A stretch of 64,000 nt of DNA from Bradyrhizobium vignae (GTDB lineage: Bacteria > Pseudomonadota > Alphaproteobacteria > Rhizobiales > Xanthobacteraceae), in the NCBI RefSeq assembly GCF_004114425.1, contig NZ_RDQF01000005.1:183677-247676 (forward strand), written 5' to 3'. The notes beneath the pieces were generated by a model. That model saw nothing but the letters and a program-made list of their open reading frames with translations. It ran no database searches and had not been told where the DNA came from. The position numbers were made by a program, and so were the translations under genes. The number at the start of each line of letters is the position of its first letter. The first letter of the stretch is position 1. Shown one piece after another: positions 39,236 to 48,084 of the stretch.

Positions 39236-40096
39236 TCACTCCGCCGAGGCCTTGGCGTGGCCTTCGGAGGAGTCCAGCTCTGCCTGGATCAGGCTGCGCC
39301 GGCGCCAGATCGAGCCGGCCACCAGCACGACCACAACGCCGAGCGCGGCGCAGAGATATTCGCCGCCTCCGCCGCCATGGCCGAACTGCGGCGGGATGTG
39401 CAGCGCGCCGAGCATGCTGTCCAGCGAGGCACCGAGCGGGCCGTCGAACAACGTGTGCAGCCTCGGCGCGACCCCCGGGTCGGTCGCGATCACCTCTCCC
39501 GCGATCCAGCCGAGCAGCGCCGCGCCGGCCCAGACCAGCACCGGCAGCTTTGCGAGCAGCGCCATGATCAGCGCCGCGCCGGCGACGATTAGCGGCACGC
39601 TGATGGCGAGGCCGAGGATCAAGAGCGGCACGCTGCCATTGGCCGCAGCGGCGACCGCGATGACGTTGTCGAGACTCATGACGATATCGGCGACCACGAC
39701 GATCTGCACGGCCTGCCACAGATGCGAGGCGGACTCGACGTCGTCCCCCTCCTCGTTTTCCGGCACCAGCAGCTTGGCCGCGATCACGATCAGCGCGAGG
39801 CCGCCGACGAGCTTGAGATACGGCAGCTCCATCAGGCTCGCGACGATGCCGGTGAAGATGATGCGCAGCATCACGGCTGCGCCGGCACCGAAGATCATGC
39901 CCCAGAGCCGGTGCCGCGGATTGAGGCCGCGGCAGGCGAGCGCGATCACCAGCGCGTTGTCGCCGGAGAGCAGGATGTTGATCCAGATGATCTTGCCGAC
40001 CGCGATCCAGAAGGTCGGCGCAGCCATCTCGTTGCGAAACTGGGTGAAGAATGCCCCGATCGTAGCGGGATCGAAGATCTGCCAGAGCCAGCTCAC
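39236..40096 (-). CDS. TerC family integral membrane protein
   Basis: 286 residues with seven to eight membrane helices. The two family motifs are NILLSGDNALVIALACRGL near residue 40 and VVADIVMSLDNVIAVAAAA near 140, each with the paired Asp-Asn that is proposed to bind metal. TerC-like proteins (also YceF, Alx, MeeF types) export manganese or act in metallation of exported proteins. A hydrophilic loop (VPENEEGDDVES) separates the halves. It lies 44 bases after ndk on the same strand and may share its transcript. Confidence 0.9.
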   Translation of the reverse strand: MSWLWQIFDPATIGAFFTQFRNEMAAPTFWIAVGKIIWINILLSGDNALVIALACRGLNPRHRLWGMIFGAGAAVMLRIIFTGIVASLMELPYLKLVGGLALIVIAAKLLVPENEEGDDVESASHLWQAVQIVVVADIVMSLDNVIAVAAAANGSVPLLILGLAISVPLIVAGAALIMALLAKLPVLVWAGAALLGWIAGEVIATDPGVAPRLHTLFDGPLGASLDSMLGALHIPPQFGHGGGGGEYLCAALGVVVVLVAGSIWRRRSLIQAELDSSEGHAKASAE

Positions 40097-40140
40097 AATA
40101 CGTCCTTTCGCCCCGCCGCCTTAACTTGTCAGCTGATCGA

Positions 40141-40563
40141 TCAGCCGACGATCTCGTTGCCCGAGAAGAACTGCGCGATCTCGATCGCGGCGGTCTCCGG
40201 CGCATCCGAGCCGTGCACCGAATTCTCGCCGATCGACTTGGCGTAGAGCTTGCGCACGGTGCCCTCGGCGGCCTTGGCCGGATCGGTCGCACCCATCACC
40301 TCGCGGTACTTGGCGATCGCGCCCTCGCCTTCCAGCACCTGGACCACGACCGGACCGGAGGTCATGAAGTCCACGAGCTCGCCGAAGAACGGGCGCGCCT
40401 TGTGGACGGCATAGAAGGTCTCGGCCTGCTCCTTGGTCATGCGGATGCGCTTCTGCGCGACGATGCGCAGGCCCGCCTTCTCGATCACGGCGTTGACCGC
40501 ACCGGTCAGGTTACGCTCGGTCGCGTCGGGCTTGATGATCGAGAAAGTGCGTTCGATGGCCAT
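40141..40563 (-). CDS. ndk: Nucleoside diphosphate kinase
   Basis: 140 residues from the ATG at 40563. [20 protein letters not shown] opens the protein; the phosphohistidine is in [13 protein letters not shown], and [15 protein letters not shown] is the nucleotide-binding segment. It equilibrates nucleoside triphosphates. The frame is open 32 codons upstream, but the family starts at MAIERT. AAGGACAAG lies just before the start. Monocistronic or cotranscribed with the TerC gene. Confidence 0.97.
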   Translation of the reverse strand: MAIERTFSIIKPDATERNLTGAVNAVIEKAGLRIVAQKRIRMTKEQAETFYAVHKARPFFGELVDFMTSGPVVVQVLEGEGAIAKYREVMGATDPAKAAEGTVRKLYAKSIGENSVHGSDAPETAAIEIAQFFSGNEIVG

Positions 40564-40877
40564 AATCTTGTCCTTCGGGAAGAAAGCGGTGGTTGTCGAG
40601 TTGCGGGGCTTATATCGGCGCCTTTGCCGGACGGCAAGCGACCGGCGAAACGGCCTCACAGGCGCTTCGCCGCAGGGATGGGCGCCCCGATTCCAGCTTG
40701 GATGACAACAATTTCACCCAGATGAACCCAATCTGAAACCGCCGTCAGGGTTCGGTTCAGCTTCGCCGGCGTAAGTTGAGGCCCATCGAAACCGAAGCCT
40801 GATCATCAGGCGGACCGTTTCGGCGGCCTTCTCATCGACGCGGATCACCCCGCGCCGGCAGTATTTAGGAGATCACC
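40564..40877. other. Divergent promoter region of ndk and the small exported protein
   Basis: 314 bases without a gene. The right end has a good ribosome binding site (AGGAG, 7 bases before the ATG at 40878). Nothing else was recognised. Confidence 0.4.
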
Positions 40878-41132
40878 ATGTTGAGGAAACTTTCGCTTGC
40901 CGCTGTCGCCGCGGTCGCGCTGGGTGCCGCGCTGGCGCCAACCTCTGCATCCGCTCACTGGCACGGCGGTTGGGGCTGGCATGGCGGCGGCTGGCACCAT
41001 GGCTACGGCTGGGGTGGACCGCGTTTCTATCTCGGCGCCCCCGTCTCCTACGGTTATGGCGGCTGCTATGTGCGCCGGCTGGTCCCGACCCCCTGGGGAC
41101 CTCGCTGGCGGCTGATCAACCGCTGCTACTGA
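40878..41132 (+). CDS. Small exported His/Trp/Gly/Tyr-rich protein
   Basis: 84 residues. A textbook signal peptide (MLRKLSLAAVAAVALGAALA, cleaved after SASA) precedes a mature part dominated by His, Trp, Gly and Tyr (HWHGGWGWHGGGWHHGYGWG), ending in a basic segment with two cysteines (GGCYVRRL and NRCY). Similar proteins are common in Bradyrhizobium without known role. The six or seven histidines suggest metal binding, and the aromatic/glycine repeats suggest a surface or globule-type structural protein. Followed by its own terminator. Confidence 0.75.
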   Translation: MLRKLSLAAVAAVALGAALAPTSASAHWHGGWGWHGGGWHHGYGWGGPRFYLGAPVSYGYGGCYVRRLVPTPWGPRWRLINRCY

Positions 41133-41185
41133 GCCCGTCAGCACCTTCATGAGGGTATCTAAGCCCCCCAGGTACCTTCCAAGAG

Positions 41186-41214
41186 AAGCCCCGGCGTTCC
41201 CCTCGCCGGGGCTT
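41186..41214 (+). terminator. Hairpin terminator of the small exported-protein gene
   Basis: Perfect 11-base arms AAGCCCCGGCG and CGCCGGGGCTT around TTCCCCT, with the trailing TT as a short T end. It lies 54 bases after the stop at 41132. Confidence 0.7.
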
Positions 41215-41344
41215 TGCCTTGAGTCGATAAGACGCCCTTCGCACAATTTTCACGAGAATGCACCATATCCGCGCGGTCAGCGAAACCATTTCGCCGGCAA
41301 TGACTTGGTACCGTGTCCTTCCTTTGAAAGCACGGAACCTTGCG

Positions 41345-41518
41345 ATGGCTGGGCCTTCTGCCGATGACAACGTGCAGATCGACCGGCGCACCAGCCGCTC
41401 GATCTGCGATGCCGTGGGCGAGCGGCTCCAGCAGAGCCTCCGGCCCGAACCTCGTCTCCCGACAAATCTTGAGCAGCTCCTGAACGAGCTGCAGCGGCGC
41501 GAACGCGAGCCGCATTGA
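41345..41518 (+). CDS. Small acidic/basic helical protein of unknown function
   Basis: 57 residues from the ATG at 41345: MAGPSADDNVQIDRRTSRSI, then CDAVGERLQQSLRP and LEQLLNELQRREREPH. The pattern predicts two helices joined by a proline turn and no membrane segment. I recall almost identical short proteins annotated as hypothetical in Bradyrhizobium, some beside ABC-F genes as here (46 bases upstream). The open frame extends upstream to 41258, but that part does not look conserved. Confidence 0.55.
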   Translation: MAGPSADDNVQIDRRTSRSICDAVGERLQQSLRPEPRLPTNLEQLLNELQRREREPH

Positions 41519-41564
41519 CGAAAAAGCGGGTTGCGTTCGACGCGCCTTGCGGTGACAAGGCCGC

Positions 41565-43427
41565 ATGCTTGCGATCACCGACCTCTCCATCCGCCTCGCC
41601 GGACGCCTTTTGATCGACCAGAGTTCCGTGCAGATCACGCCGGGATCACGCGTCGGCCTGGTCGGACGCAACGGGACCGGCAAGTCGACGCTGTTCAAGG
41701 TGATCCGCGGCGAGCTCGCGGCCGAGCACGGCTCGGTGACCCTGCCGCCGCGCTGGCGCATCGGCAGCCTGGCGCAGGAAGCCCCGAACGGACCCGAAAG
41801 CCTGATCTCGGTCGTGCTCAAGGCCGACCTCGAGCGCGACGCGCTGCTCGCCGAAGCCGAGCACGCGACCGATCCGCACCGGATCGCGGAGATCCAGACC
41901 CGGCTCGTCGACATCGACGCGCATTCGGCGCCGAGCCGTGCCGCCGCGATCCTCTCCGGCCTCGGCTTCTCCGCCGCCGATCAGCTGCGTCCCTGCGCCG
42001 AGTTCTCCGGCGGCTGGCGCATGCGCGTCGCGCTCGCTGCGACGCTGTTCGCGGCCCCTGATCTTCTGCTGCTCGACGAGCCCACCAACTATCTCGACCT
42101 CGAAGGCACGCTGTGGCTGGAGGATCACCTCGCGCATTATCCGCGCACCGTGATCGTGATCAGCCACGACCGCGACCTCCTGGAAAGCTCGGTCGACCAG
42201 ATCCTGCATCTGGAGCGTGGCAAGCTCACGCTCTACAAGGGCACCTACTCCTCGTTCGAGGAGCAGCGCGCCGCGCGCGAGCTGCTCGATGCCAAAGCCG
42301 TCAAACGCCAGGAGGCCGAGCGCGCCCGCCTGCAGGCTTTCGTCGATCGCTTCAAGGCCAAGGCTTCCAAGGCGCGCCAGGCGCAGTCTCGGGTGAAGAT
42401 GCTGGAGCGGTTGAAGCCGATCACGGCGCTGGTCACCGAGGATGTGCGCGAGATCAGCTTTCCCGCGCCGGAGAAGATCCTGTCGCCGCCGATCATCGCG
42501 GCCGACAACGTGTCGGTCGGCTACGATCCGGCCAGCCCCGTGCTCAATCGCGTCACCTTGCGCATCGACGACGATGACCGCATCGCGTTGCTGGGCGCCA
42601 ACGGCAACGGCAAATCGACGCTGGTCAAACTGCTCGCGGGACGTCTCGCGCCGTTTTCGGGCAAGGTGACCCGCGCGGACAAGCTGTCGATCGCCTATTT
42701 CGCGCAGCACCAGCTCGACGAGCTCAACGAGGACGCCTCTGCCTACGACCACGTCCGCAAGCTGATGGGCGATGCGCCCGAAGCGAAAGTGCGCGCACGC
42801 GCCGGCGCGATCGGCTTCTCCGGCAAGGCCGCCGATACCAAGGCCGGCAAATTGTCGGGCGGCGAGAAGGCGCGGCTGCTGCTGGGCCTTGCGACTTTCT
42901 TCGGCCCCAACATGATCATCCTGGACGAGCCGACCAACCATCTCGACATCGACAGCCGCGGCGCGCTTGCGGAGGCGATCAACGAGTTTCCCGGCGCGGT
43001 GATCATGGTCTCGCACGACCGCTATCTGATCGAGGCCTGCGCCGAGCGGCTCTGGATCGTCGCCGATCGCACCGTGACCAATTACGACGGCGATCTCGAC
43101 GAGTACCGCCGTCTCGTTCTGTCAGCGCGCAATGCCGAGCCCGCCCCGCGCGAGCGCAGTGCGCCGAGCGAGAAGCCGCAGCGCCCGAAGTCGGACAATC
43201 GCGGCTCGCTGAGGAAGCGCATCGCTGAAGCCGAAGCCGAGATCGCCCGCGTCAGCGAGATCATCGCCAAGATCGACACGGCGCTCGCCCTGCCCGACAT
43301 TTTTACGCGCGACCCCAAGCAGGCCGCGCAACTGTCGAAGGCCCGCGCCAATGCCGCCGACGCGCTCGCGCGCGCCGAGGAGCAATGGCTCGAGGCGAGC
43401 GCACAATTCGATGAGGCGGCGGGCTGA
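41565..43427 (+). CDS. ABC-F type ATPase (Uup/YheS-like)
   Basis: 620 residues with two ATP-binding cassettes and no membrane domain. Walker A motifs are GLVGRNGTGKSTLFKV and ALLGANGNGKSTLVKL; signature motifs are FSGGWRMRVAL and LSGGEKARLLL; Walker B segments are LLLLDEPTNYLDL and MIILDEPTNHLDI. The 80-residue linker between the cassettes (from QRAARELLDAKAVKR) is the helical arm that enters the ribosomal E site. A C-terminal coiled coil follows. ABC-F proteins rescue or tune translating ribosomes; the exact subgroup is uncertain. Confidence 0.92.
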   Translation: MLAITDLSIRLAGRLLIDQSSVQITPGSRVGLVGRNGTGKSTLFKVIRGELAAEHGSVTLPPRWRIGSLAQEAPNGPESLISVVLKADLERDALLAEAEHATDPHRIAEIQTRLVDIDAHSAPSRAAAILSGLGFSAADQLRPCAEFSGGWRMRVALAATLFAAPDLLLLDEPTNYLDLEGTLWLEDHLAHYPRTVIVISHDRDLLESSVDQILHLERGKLTLYKGTYSSFEEQRAARELLDAKAVKRQEAERARLQAFVDRFKAKASKARQAQSRVKMLERLKPITALVTEDVREISFPAPEKILSPPIIAADNVSVGYDPASPVLNRVTLRIDDDDRIALLGANGNGKSTLVKLLAGRLAPFSGKVTRADKLSIAYFAQHQLDELNEDASAYDHVRKLMGDAPEAKVRARAGAIGFSGKAADTKAGKLSGGEKARLLLGLATFFGPNMIILDEPTNHLDIDSRGALAEAINEFPGAVIMVSHDRYLIEACAERLWIVADRTVTNYDGDLDEYRRLVLSARNAEPAPRERSAPSEKPQRPKSDNRGSLRKRIAEAEAEIARVSEIIAKIDTALALPDIFTRDPKQAAQLSKARANAADALARAEEQWLEASAQFDEAAG

Positions 43428-43453
43428 CCGGTTCGGGGTAGGCGTTCCGCTAA

Positions 43454-44491
43454 TCAGGTGAAGAACCCATTGAGCTGCTCGAGGAGCAGCTCCGGCGCTT
43501 CTTCCGGCAGATAATGGCCGCAGGGCAGGCTTCCGCCGCGCACGTCCTTCGCCTTGGCGCGCCATGTGTCGAGCACGTCGTAACTCGACCCCACGACTCC
43601 CTTTGCGCCCCACAGCACGAGCAGCGGGCAACCGATTCTCTTGTCGGAATCCGCCTCATCGTGGATCAGGTCGATCCCGGCAGCGGCGCGATAATCTTCG
43701 CACACGGCATGCAGCGTCTCGCGGCTGTAGCACCGACGGTACTCTTCGAGCGCAACCGGGTCGATGGCGCCCGGCGTCTTGTTTTGCTTGTTGATATGGG
43801 TCTGAAGATAGAATTCGAGATTGTTGCCGATCAAGGTTTCCGGAAGCGGCGCCGGCTGAATGAGAAAGAACCACCACATATAGCGCGTGGCGAACTCCTT
43901 GTTCACCTTGGCGTACATCGTCGCGGTCGGCGCGATGTCGAGCATGACCGCCCTGGAGACGGCGTCCGGATGATCAAGCAACAGACGATGCAGAACGCGT
44001 CCGCCGCGATCATGGCCGACAGCCTGGAAGCGATCAAAGCCGAGCGCGCGCATCACTTCGACCTGATCCCGCGCCATTTCCCGCTTGGAATATGCGATAT
44101 GGTCGGTGCCGCCGTCGGGCTTGCTCGAGTCGCCGTAGCCGCGCAGATCCGTCAGCACCACGGTAAAGCGCTCCGCGAGCTTGGGGGCGATCTTGTGCCA
44201 GCACGCCAAGGTCTGCGGGTGCCCGTGCAGCAGCAGCAGTGGCGGTCCCTCGCCTTTCACGAGCGCATTGATCTCGGCGCCGCTGGTCTTGAGACGCTTC
44301 TGTTGAAACCCTGGCAGCAGCTTTTGCAGCGCGTTGGTCGTCACGGCATTATTCTCCTGAGCGAAGGTGTCCGGCGCCAAAATGGCCGAACCGAGGGCAC
44401 CTGTTGTCAACGCGATCGACATCAAATGGCGCCGCGTCAACCCTGTCTCCGATCGATCGGAGCACGATTCAGCCTGTTCGAATTCGAGCAT
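43454..44491 (-). CDS. Tat-exported alpha/beta hydrolase, haloacetate dehalogenase-like
   Basis: 345 residues from the ATG at 44491, which has AGGGGAGA in front. TGLTRRHLMSIALTTGALGS is a twin-arginine signal. The hydrolase core shows LLLLHGHPQTLACWHKIAP, the nucleophile elbow AVGHDRGGRVLHRLL (Asp161 with Arg162 and Arg165), Asp185, and His326 in CGHYLPEE. This is the Asp-Arg-Arg-His set of fluoroacetate dehalogenases. The halide-binding histidine of those enzymes (HW pair) is methionine here (RYMWWFFL), so the substrate may differ. Last gene of the leuC-leuD-transporter operon. Confidence 0.75.
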   Translation of the reverse strand: MLEFEQAESCSDRSETGLTRRHLMSIALTTGALGSAILAPDTFAQENNAVTTNALQKLLPGFQQKRLKTSGAEINALVKGEGPPLLLLHGHPQTLACWHKIAPKLAERFTVVLTDLRGYGDSSKPDGGTDHIAYSKREMARDQVEVMRALGFDRFQAVGHDRGGRVLHRLLLDHPDAVSRAVMLDIAPTATMYAKVNKEFATRYMWWFFLIQPAPLPETLIGNNLEFYLQTHINKQNKTPGAIDPVALEEYRRCYSRETLHAVCEDYRAAAGIDLIHDEADSDKRIGCPLLVLWGAKGVVGSSYDVLDTWRAKAKDVRGGSLPCGHYLPEEAPELLLEQLNGFFT

Positions 44492-44541
44492 TGCAATTCT
44501 CCCCTGTAACATTCGTCCTGCGCGAAAGGCGGCGGTCCGTA

Positions 44542-45864
44542 TCAGGACAGCGACTTCATCAAGAGCGTCGCGATCACGATCATGATCGCGCCGCCGACGC
44601 GGGTGGCGATCTGGGCGAACGCCATCAGGCCGATGCGATCCGCGGCGCCGAGAATGGCGACGTCGCCGGTGCCGCCGAGGCCCGAGTGGCAGGCGGTCAC
44701 GATCGCCGCCTCGACCGGATACATGTTCAGCCACTTGCCGACGAAAAATCCCGACACGATCATCGCCAGCACCGTGGTCGTGCAGATCATGATGTACCCT
44801 GGATTGAAGGAGGCAACGAGCTGCTGCCACGAGACCAGCAGGGTCCCCATCGCCACCAGGATCGCGAAAGTAAGGTTCGTCGACATGAACTTGTTGATCT
44901 GATAGGCGCCGAGCTCCATCTCGGCCGGTAGCAATCTGGTCAGCTTCAATGCCACCGCGGCGATGATCATCATGATCGGTCCGGGGATGCCGGTGAGCGG
45001 CGCCAGGATCATGCCGAGCACGAACAGGCCGCACGACAGCACCATGCCGGCACCGAGCAGTCCGAGATCGATCGGTCGGTCCGGCCGCGCTTCGCCGAGA
45101 ATGTCGTCGTCTCCGGTCTTGACCAGCATCCCTCTGCCGTTGAGGTCGGCCCGCATCTCACCAAGACGGGCCAGCAGGCCCGCGCTCACGATCGCGACGA
45201 CGTTGCCGAGCAGCGCCGCCGGCACCATCTGCGCCACAAGCTCGGCTTGCGACCGATGCAACATCTCGGAATAGGCGATGGACAGCGGCAGGACACCTTC
45301 TGCAAGTCCGCCGCCGACGATGGGAATGATGACAAAGAAGAACGTTTCCTTCGGGCTGTGGCCGAACAGAAGCCCGACGGCAATGCCCGCGGCGACGGCC
45401 ACGATCGTGCCGACCAGGAGCGGAACGAACATGCGAATGAAGCCCTGAACCAGGACCCGATAGGGCATGCCGAGGATCGAGCCTGCGACGAGGCAGGCGA
45501 TGAAGAAATACTGGAAGTTGGCGGTTCGGAACGTGGTTATGATCGCCTTCAAGGCCGCATCCGGCACGAGGCCATAGCTCACCAGGGCCGACGGCACGAA
45601 CAGGCAGAGGATCGCCGTGCCGCCGATCCGGTTCAGCACCGGAATGGTTTGGCCGAGCTTGCCCAGCAGGAAGCCGAGCAGCATCAGGACCGAAAGGCCA
45701 CCGATCACGTCATTCGGCAGCTTGCCGGAATAGACCGCGGTGACGCAGACGAGAGTCGCCGCACCGTAGATGCCGACCGGCAACGGGCCGATCTTGAGAC
45801 GGGCGAGCTTCGTCGCAACTGCGGTCTGCGGCGCCTCGGCCGCGCGATATGTCGTGTCCACCAA
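44542..45864 (-). CDS. 2-hydroxycarboxylate transporter (2HCT/CitS family)
   Basis: 440 residues with about eleven membrane helices. The two family re-entrant loop motifs are present: IVGGGLAEGVLPLSIAYSEM in the first half and CHSGLGGTGDVAILGAADR in the second, each with the GG turn. The family moves citrate, malate, lactate or related hydroxy acids with sodium or protons. LNRIGGTAILCLFVPSALV is also typical. Lying between a LeuD-like gene and a hydrolase, it probably imports the substrate of the operon's hydro-lyase. Confidence 0.9.
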   Translation of the reverse strand: MVDTTYRAAEAPQTAVATKLARLKIGPLPVGIYGAATLVCVTAVYSGKLPNDVIGGLSVLMLLGFLLGKLGQTIPVLNRIGGTAILCLFVPSALVSYGLVPDAALKAIITTFRTANFQYFFIACLVAGSILGMPYRVLVQGFIRMFVPLLVGTIVAVAAGIAVGLLFGHSPKETFFFVIIPIVGGGLAEGVLPLSIAYSEMLHRSQAELVAQMVPAALLGNVVAIVSAGLLARLGEMRADLNGRGMLVKTGDDDILGEARPDRPIDLGLLGAGMVLSCGLFVLGMILAPLTGIPGPIMMIIAAVALKLTRLLPAEMELGAYQINKFMSTNLTFAILVAMGTLLVSWQQLVASFNPGYIMICTTTVLAMIVSGFFVGKWLNMYPVEAAIVTACHSGLGGTGDVAILGAADRIGLMAFAQIATRVGGAIMIVIATLLMKSLS

Positions 45865-45929
45865 GGGTCCCTCCGCTGTTTATGGTTTCTCGTGGCGAGC
45901 GGATTCGAGCCGCGCCAGGTTCGTGCAGT

Positions 45930-46538
45930 TCAGACGATCCAGGGGTTCTCCGCCCGATGCCGCGCCTCGAAGGCACGTATGTCGTCGGCGACGACCAGCG
46001 TGGAGGCGATGAAATCGCGGCCGGTCAGAAAGGCTTCTTTCCTGTCCGGCTCGATGTCGAATCCGATCGAGCGGCGACCGCAATCGAAGCGGATCGTCTG
46101 CGCGGCAAGGTCGATCGTGACGTCATTGCGCGAGCTGTCGGTGACGGCCTGAGCGAGCTCCGCCAGCACGCCGGCCTCGAGCGAGATCGTCAACAGACCG
46201 TTGTTGGCGCAATTGTCGTTGAAGATGCCGGCGAAGCTGGTGCCGATCAGTGCGCGAATGCCGAGCTGCTGAAGCCCCCAGACCGCGTGCTCGCGGCTAG
46301 ACCCGCAACCGAAGTTGGGGCCGACCACGAGAAAGCAGGAATCGCGATAGCCGTCCTGGTTCAGGATGAAATCCGGATTGGGTTTGCCGCCGCTGAAGCG
46401 CAGCAGATTGAAGGCGCCCTCGCCGAGCCCGCTGCGGTCCACGCCCTTGAGGAACATTTTGGGCATGATGACGTCCGTGTCGATATTCGGCGCCATCATG
46501 GGCGCAGCCACGCCCGTGACCTGTCCAAACGGAATCAT
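45930..46538 (-). CDS. leuD: Small subunit of a LeuCD-type hydro-lyase
   Basis: 202 residues, the full length of LeuD. NIDTDVIMPKMFLKGVDRSG, GPNFGCGSSREHAVWGLQQL and GTSFAGIFNDNCANNGLL are the swivel-domain motifs that complete the active site. It pairs with the large subunit, whose stop overlaps its start by four bases (ATGA). The family includes isopropylmalate isomerase and hydro-lyases for methylmalate or dimethylmalate; the catabolic neighbours make an accessory enzyme more likely than the leucine pathway one. Confidence 0.88.
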   Translation of the reverse strand: MIPFGQVTGVAAPMMAPNIDTDVIMPKMFLKGVDRSGLGEGAFNLLRFSGGKPNPDFILNQDGYRDSCFLVVGPNFGCGSSREHAVWGLQQLGIRALIGTSFAGIFNDNCANNGLLTISLEAGVLAELAQAVTDSSRNDVTIDLAAQTIRFDCGRRSIGFDIEPDRKEAFLTGRDFIASTLVVADDIRAFEARHRAENPWIV

Positions 46539-47959
46539 TGGCGTGCTCCTCTCAACAGAGAACGCACATCCGTGATGTGTCCGGTGACGGCTGCCGCGGC
46601 CACCATGGCCGGGCTCATCAGGTGCGTGCGCGCGCCCGGCCCCTGGCGGCCTTCGAAATTGCGGTTCGTGGAGGACGCGCAGCGCTCACCCGGCTTCAGC
46701 ACATCGTCATTCATCGCAAGACACATCGAGCAGCCGGACTGCCGCCATTCAACGCCGGCATCGGTAAAGACCTTGGCGAGACCTTCCGACTCGGCCTGTG
46801 CCCGGACCTGGGTCGAACCCGGCACCACGATCGCCCGCACGCCCTCGGCAACGCGGCGGCCGCGAAAGATCTCGGCCGCATCGCGCAGATCCTCGATGCG
46901 CGAATTCGTGCAGGATCCGATGAACGCGAAGTCGATCGGCACCGATTGAATGGGCAATCCGGGCGTGAGGCCCATATAGTTCAAGGCGCGGCTTGCCGCG
47001 GCCTGGCGCTCGGGCGCGGCCTGCTGTCCAGGATCCGGAATGATCTCGGTGACGGCGATCGCCTGGTCGGGACTGGTGCCCCAGGTCACGAGTGGCGCGA
47101 CTTCGGAAACGTCGAGCGTGACCTCGCGATCGAACCGAGCGTCGGAATCCGAAGCCAAGGTCAGCCAGCTCCTGGCCGCCCGCTCCCACATCTCGCCCTT
47201 CGGCGACCGCGGACGTCCCTTCAGATAATCCAGCACCTTTTGATCAGGTGCGATCACGACGCCGCGCGCACCCGCCTCGACGATCATGACAGACATCACG
47301 ATCCGGCCCTCGACGCTCATGTTGGAGACGACGGGACCGCTGAACTCCACGGCGTATCCGGTCGCACCATCGGCGCCGATCCGCCGGATCACCTCCATCA
47401 CGATGTCCTTGGACGTGACGCCGAGCGGCGCCGCCCCGGTCAGGTGGATGCGCATCGTCTTGAGGCGGCGATAGCGCACCGTCGAGGTCGCGAGATAATG
47501 CTCGATGTCGGATGTCCCGATGCCGTAGCCGAGGGCACCGAACGCGCCATAGGCGGTGGTGTGACTGTCGCCGGCGGCGATCACCATGCCAGGCATGACG
47601 AGCCCCTGCTCGGGAGCGACGACATGTTCGATGCCCTGCCGCGGATCGAGGATGTCGAAATATTCGATGCCGAAATCCCTGGCATTTTCCGCGAAATAGT
47701 CGACCTGCCGCGCCGCGCCTCGGTCCGGCATCGCGCGGGTGCGCTGAGCCGCGGTCGGGTTGACATGGTCGACGACCATCAGCGCGGCCTTCGGATTCCA
47801 GACCTTGCGCCCGGCCGCGCGCAGCCCGGCGAAGGCTTGCGGGCTGGTGTATTCGTTGAGCACGGTACGGTCGACATAGAGCAACACGAGACCGCTATCG
47901 TCGAGATTGCGGACCACATGGGCGTCGACCAACTTGTCGTACAGCGTGCGCCCGGCCAT
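46535..47959 (-). CDS. leuC: Large subunit of a LeuCD-type hydro-lyase
   Basis: 474 residues from the ATG at 47959, with GGGAGG eight bases upstream. AGRTLYDKLVDAHVV is the LeuC start. The [4Fe-4S] ligands are in IGSCTNSRIEDLR and SGCSMCLAMNDD, all three cysteines present; AAGDSHTTAYGAFGALGYGI is the substrate loop. Reaction: dehydration and rehydration of a malate-type acid. Its operon partners (2HCT transporter, hydrolase, divergent LysR) suggest uptake and degradation of a hydroxy acid such as citramalate. That is inference; it could also serve leucine synthesis. Confidence 0.9.
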   Translation of the reverse strand: MAGRTLYDKLVDAHVVRNLDDSGLVLLYVDRTVLNEYTSPQAFAGLRAAGRKVWNPKAALMVVDHVNPTAAQRTRAMPDRGAARQVDYFAENARDFGIEYFDILDPRQGIEHVVAPEQGLVMPGMVIAAGDSHTTAYGAFGALGYGIGTSDIEHYLATSTVRYRRLKTMRIHLTGAAPLGVTSKDIVMEVIRRIGADGATGYAVEFSGPVVSNMSVEGRIVMSVMIVEAGARGVVIAPDQKVLDYLKGRPRSPKGEMWERAARSWLTLASDSDARFDREVTLDVSEVAPLVTWGTSPDQAIAVTEIIPDPGQQAAPERQAAASRALNYMGLTPGLPIQSVPIDFAFIGSCTNSRIEDLRDAAEIFRGRRVAEGVRAIVVPGSTQVRAQAESEGLAKVFTDAGVEWRQSGCSMCLAMNDDVLKPGERCASSTNRNFEGRQGPGARTHLMSPAMVAAAAVTGHITDVRSLLRGARQ

Positions 47960-48037
47960 CGCGCTTTCCTCCCAGAGAAGACTTGCTGCACCGTGCCGCC
48001 CGCGACACTGGAAATCCAATGTCGTGTTCTGATATCT

Positions 48038-48056
48038 TTATGCAGATCATGCATAA
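48038..48056. promoter_or_regulatory. Candidate LysR operator between leuC and the LysR gene
   Basis: Perfect 7-base arms TTATGCA and TGCATAA with the spacer GATCA, in the middle of the 125-base divergent gap. It contains T-N11-A pairs as expected of LysR-type boxes. It is the only strong palindrome in the gap and therefore the best candidate for the regulator's binding site. Confidence 0.55.
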
Positions 48057-48084
48057 GCAGTTCGGAGGATCAGGAGGCCGTGCA

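Noticed and set aside
44492..45034. Upstream extension of the hydrolase frame by 181 codons
   Set aside because: It runs through the transporter gene on the same strand in another frame and is His/Arg/Asp-rich nonsense; the Tat signal and ribosome binding site fix the start at 44491.
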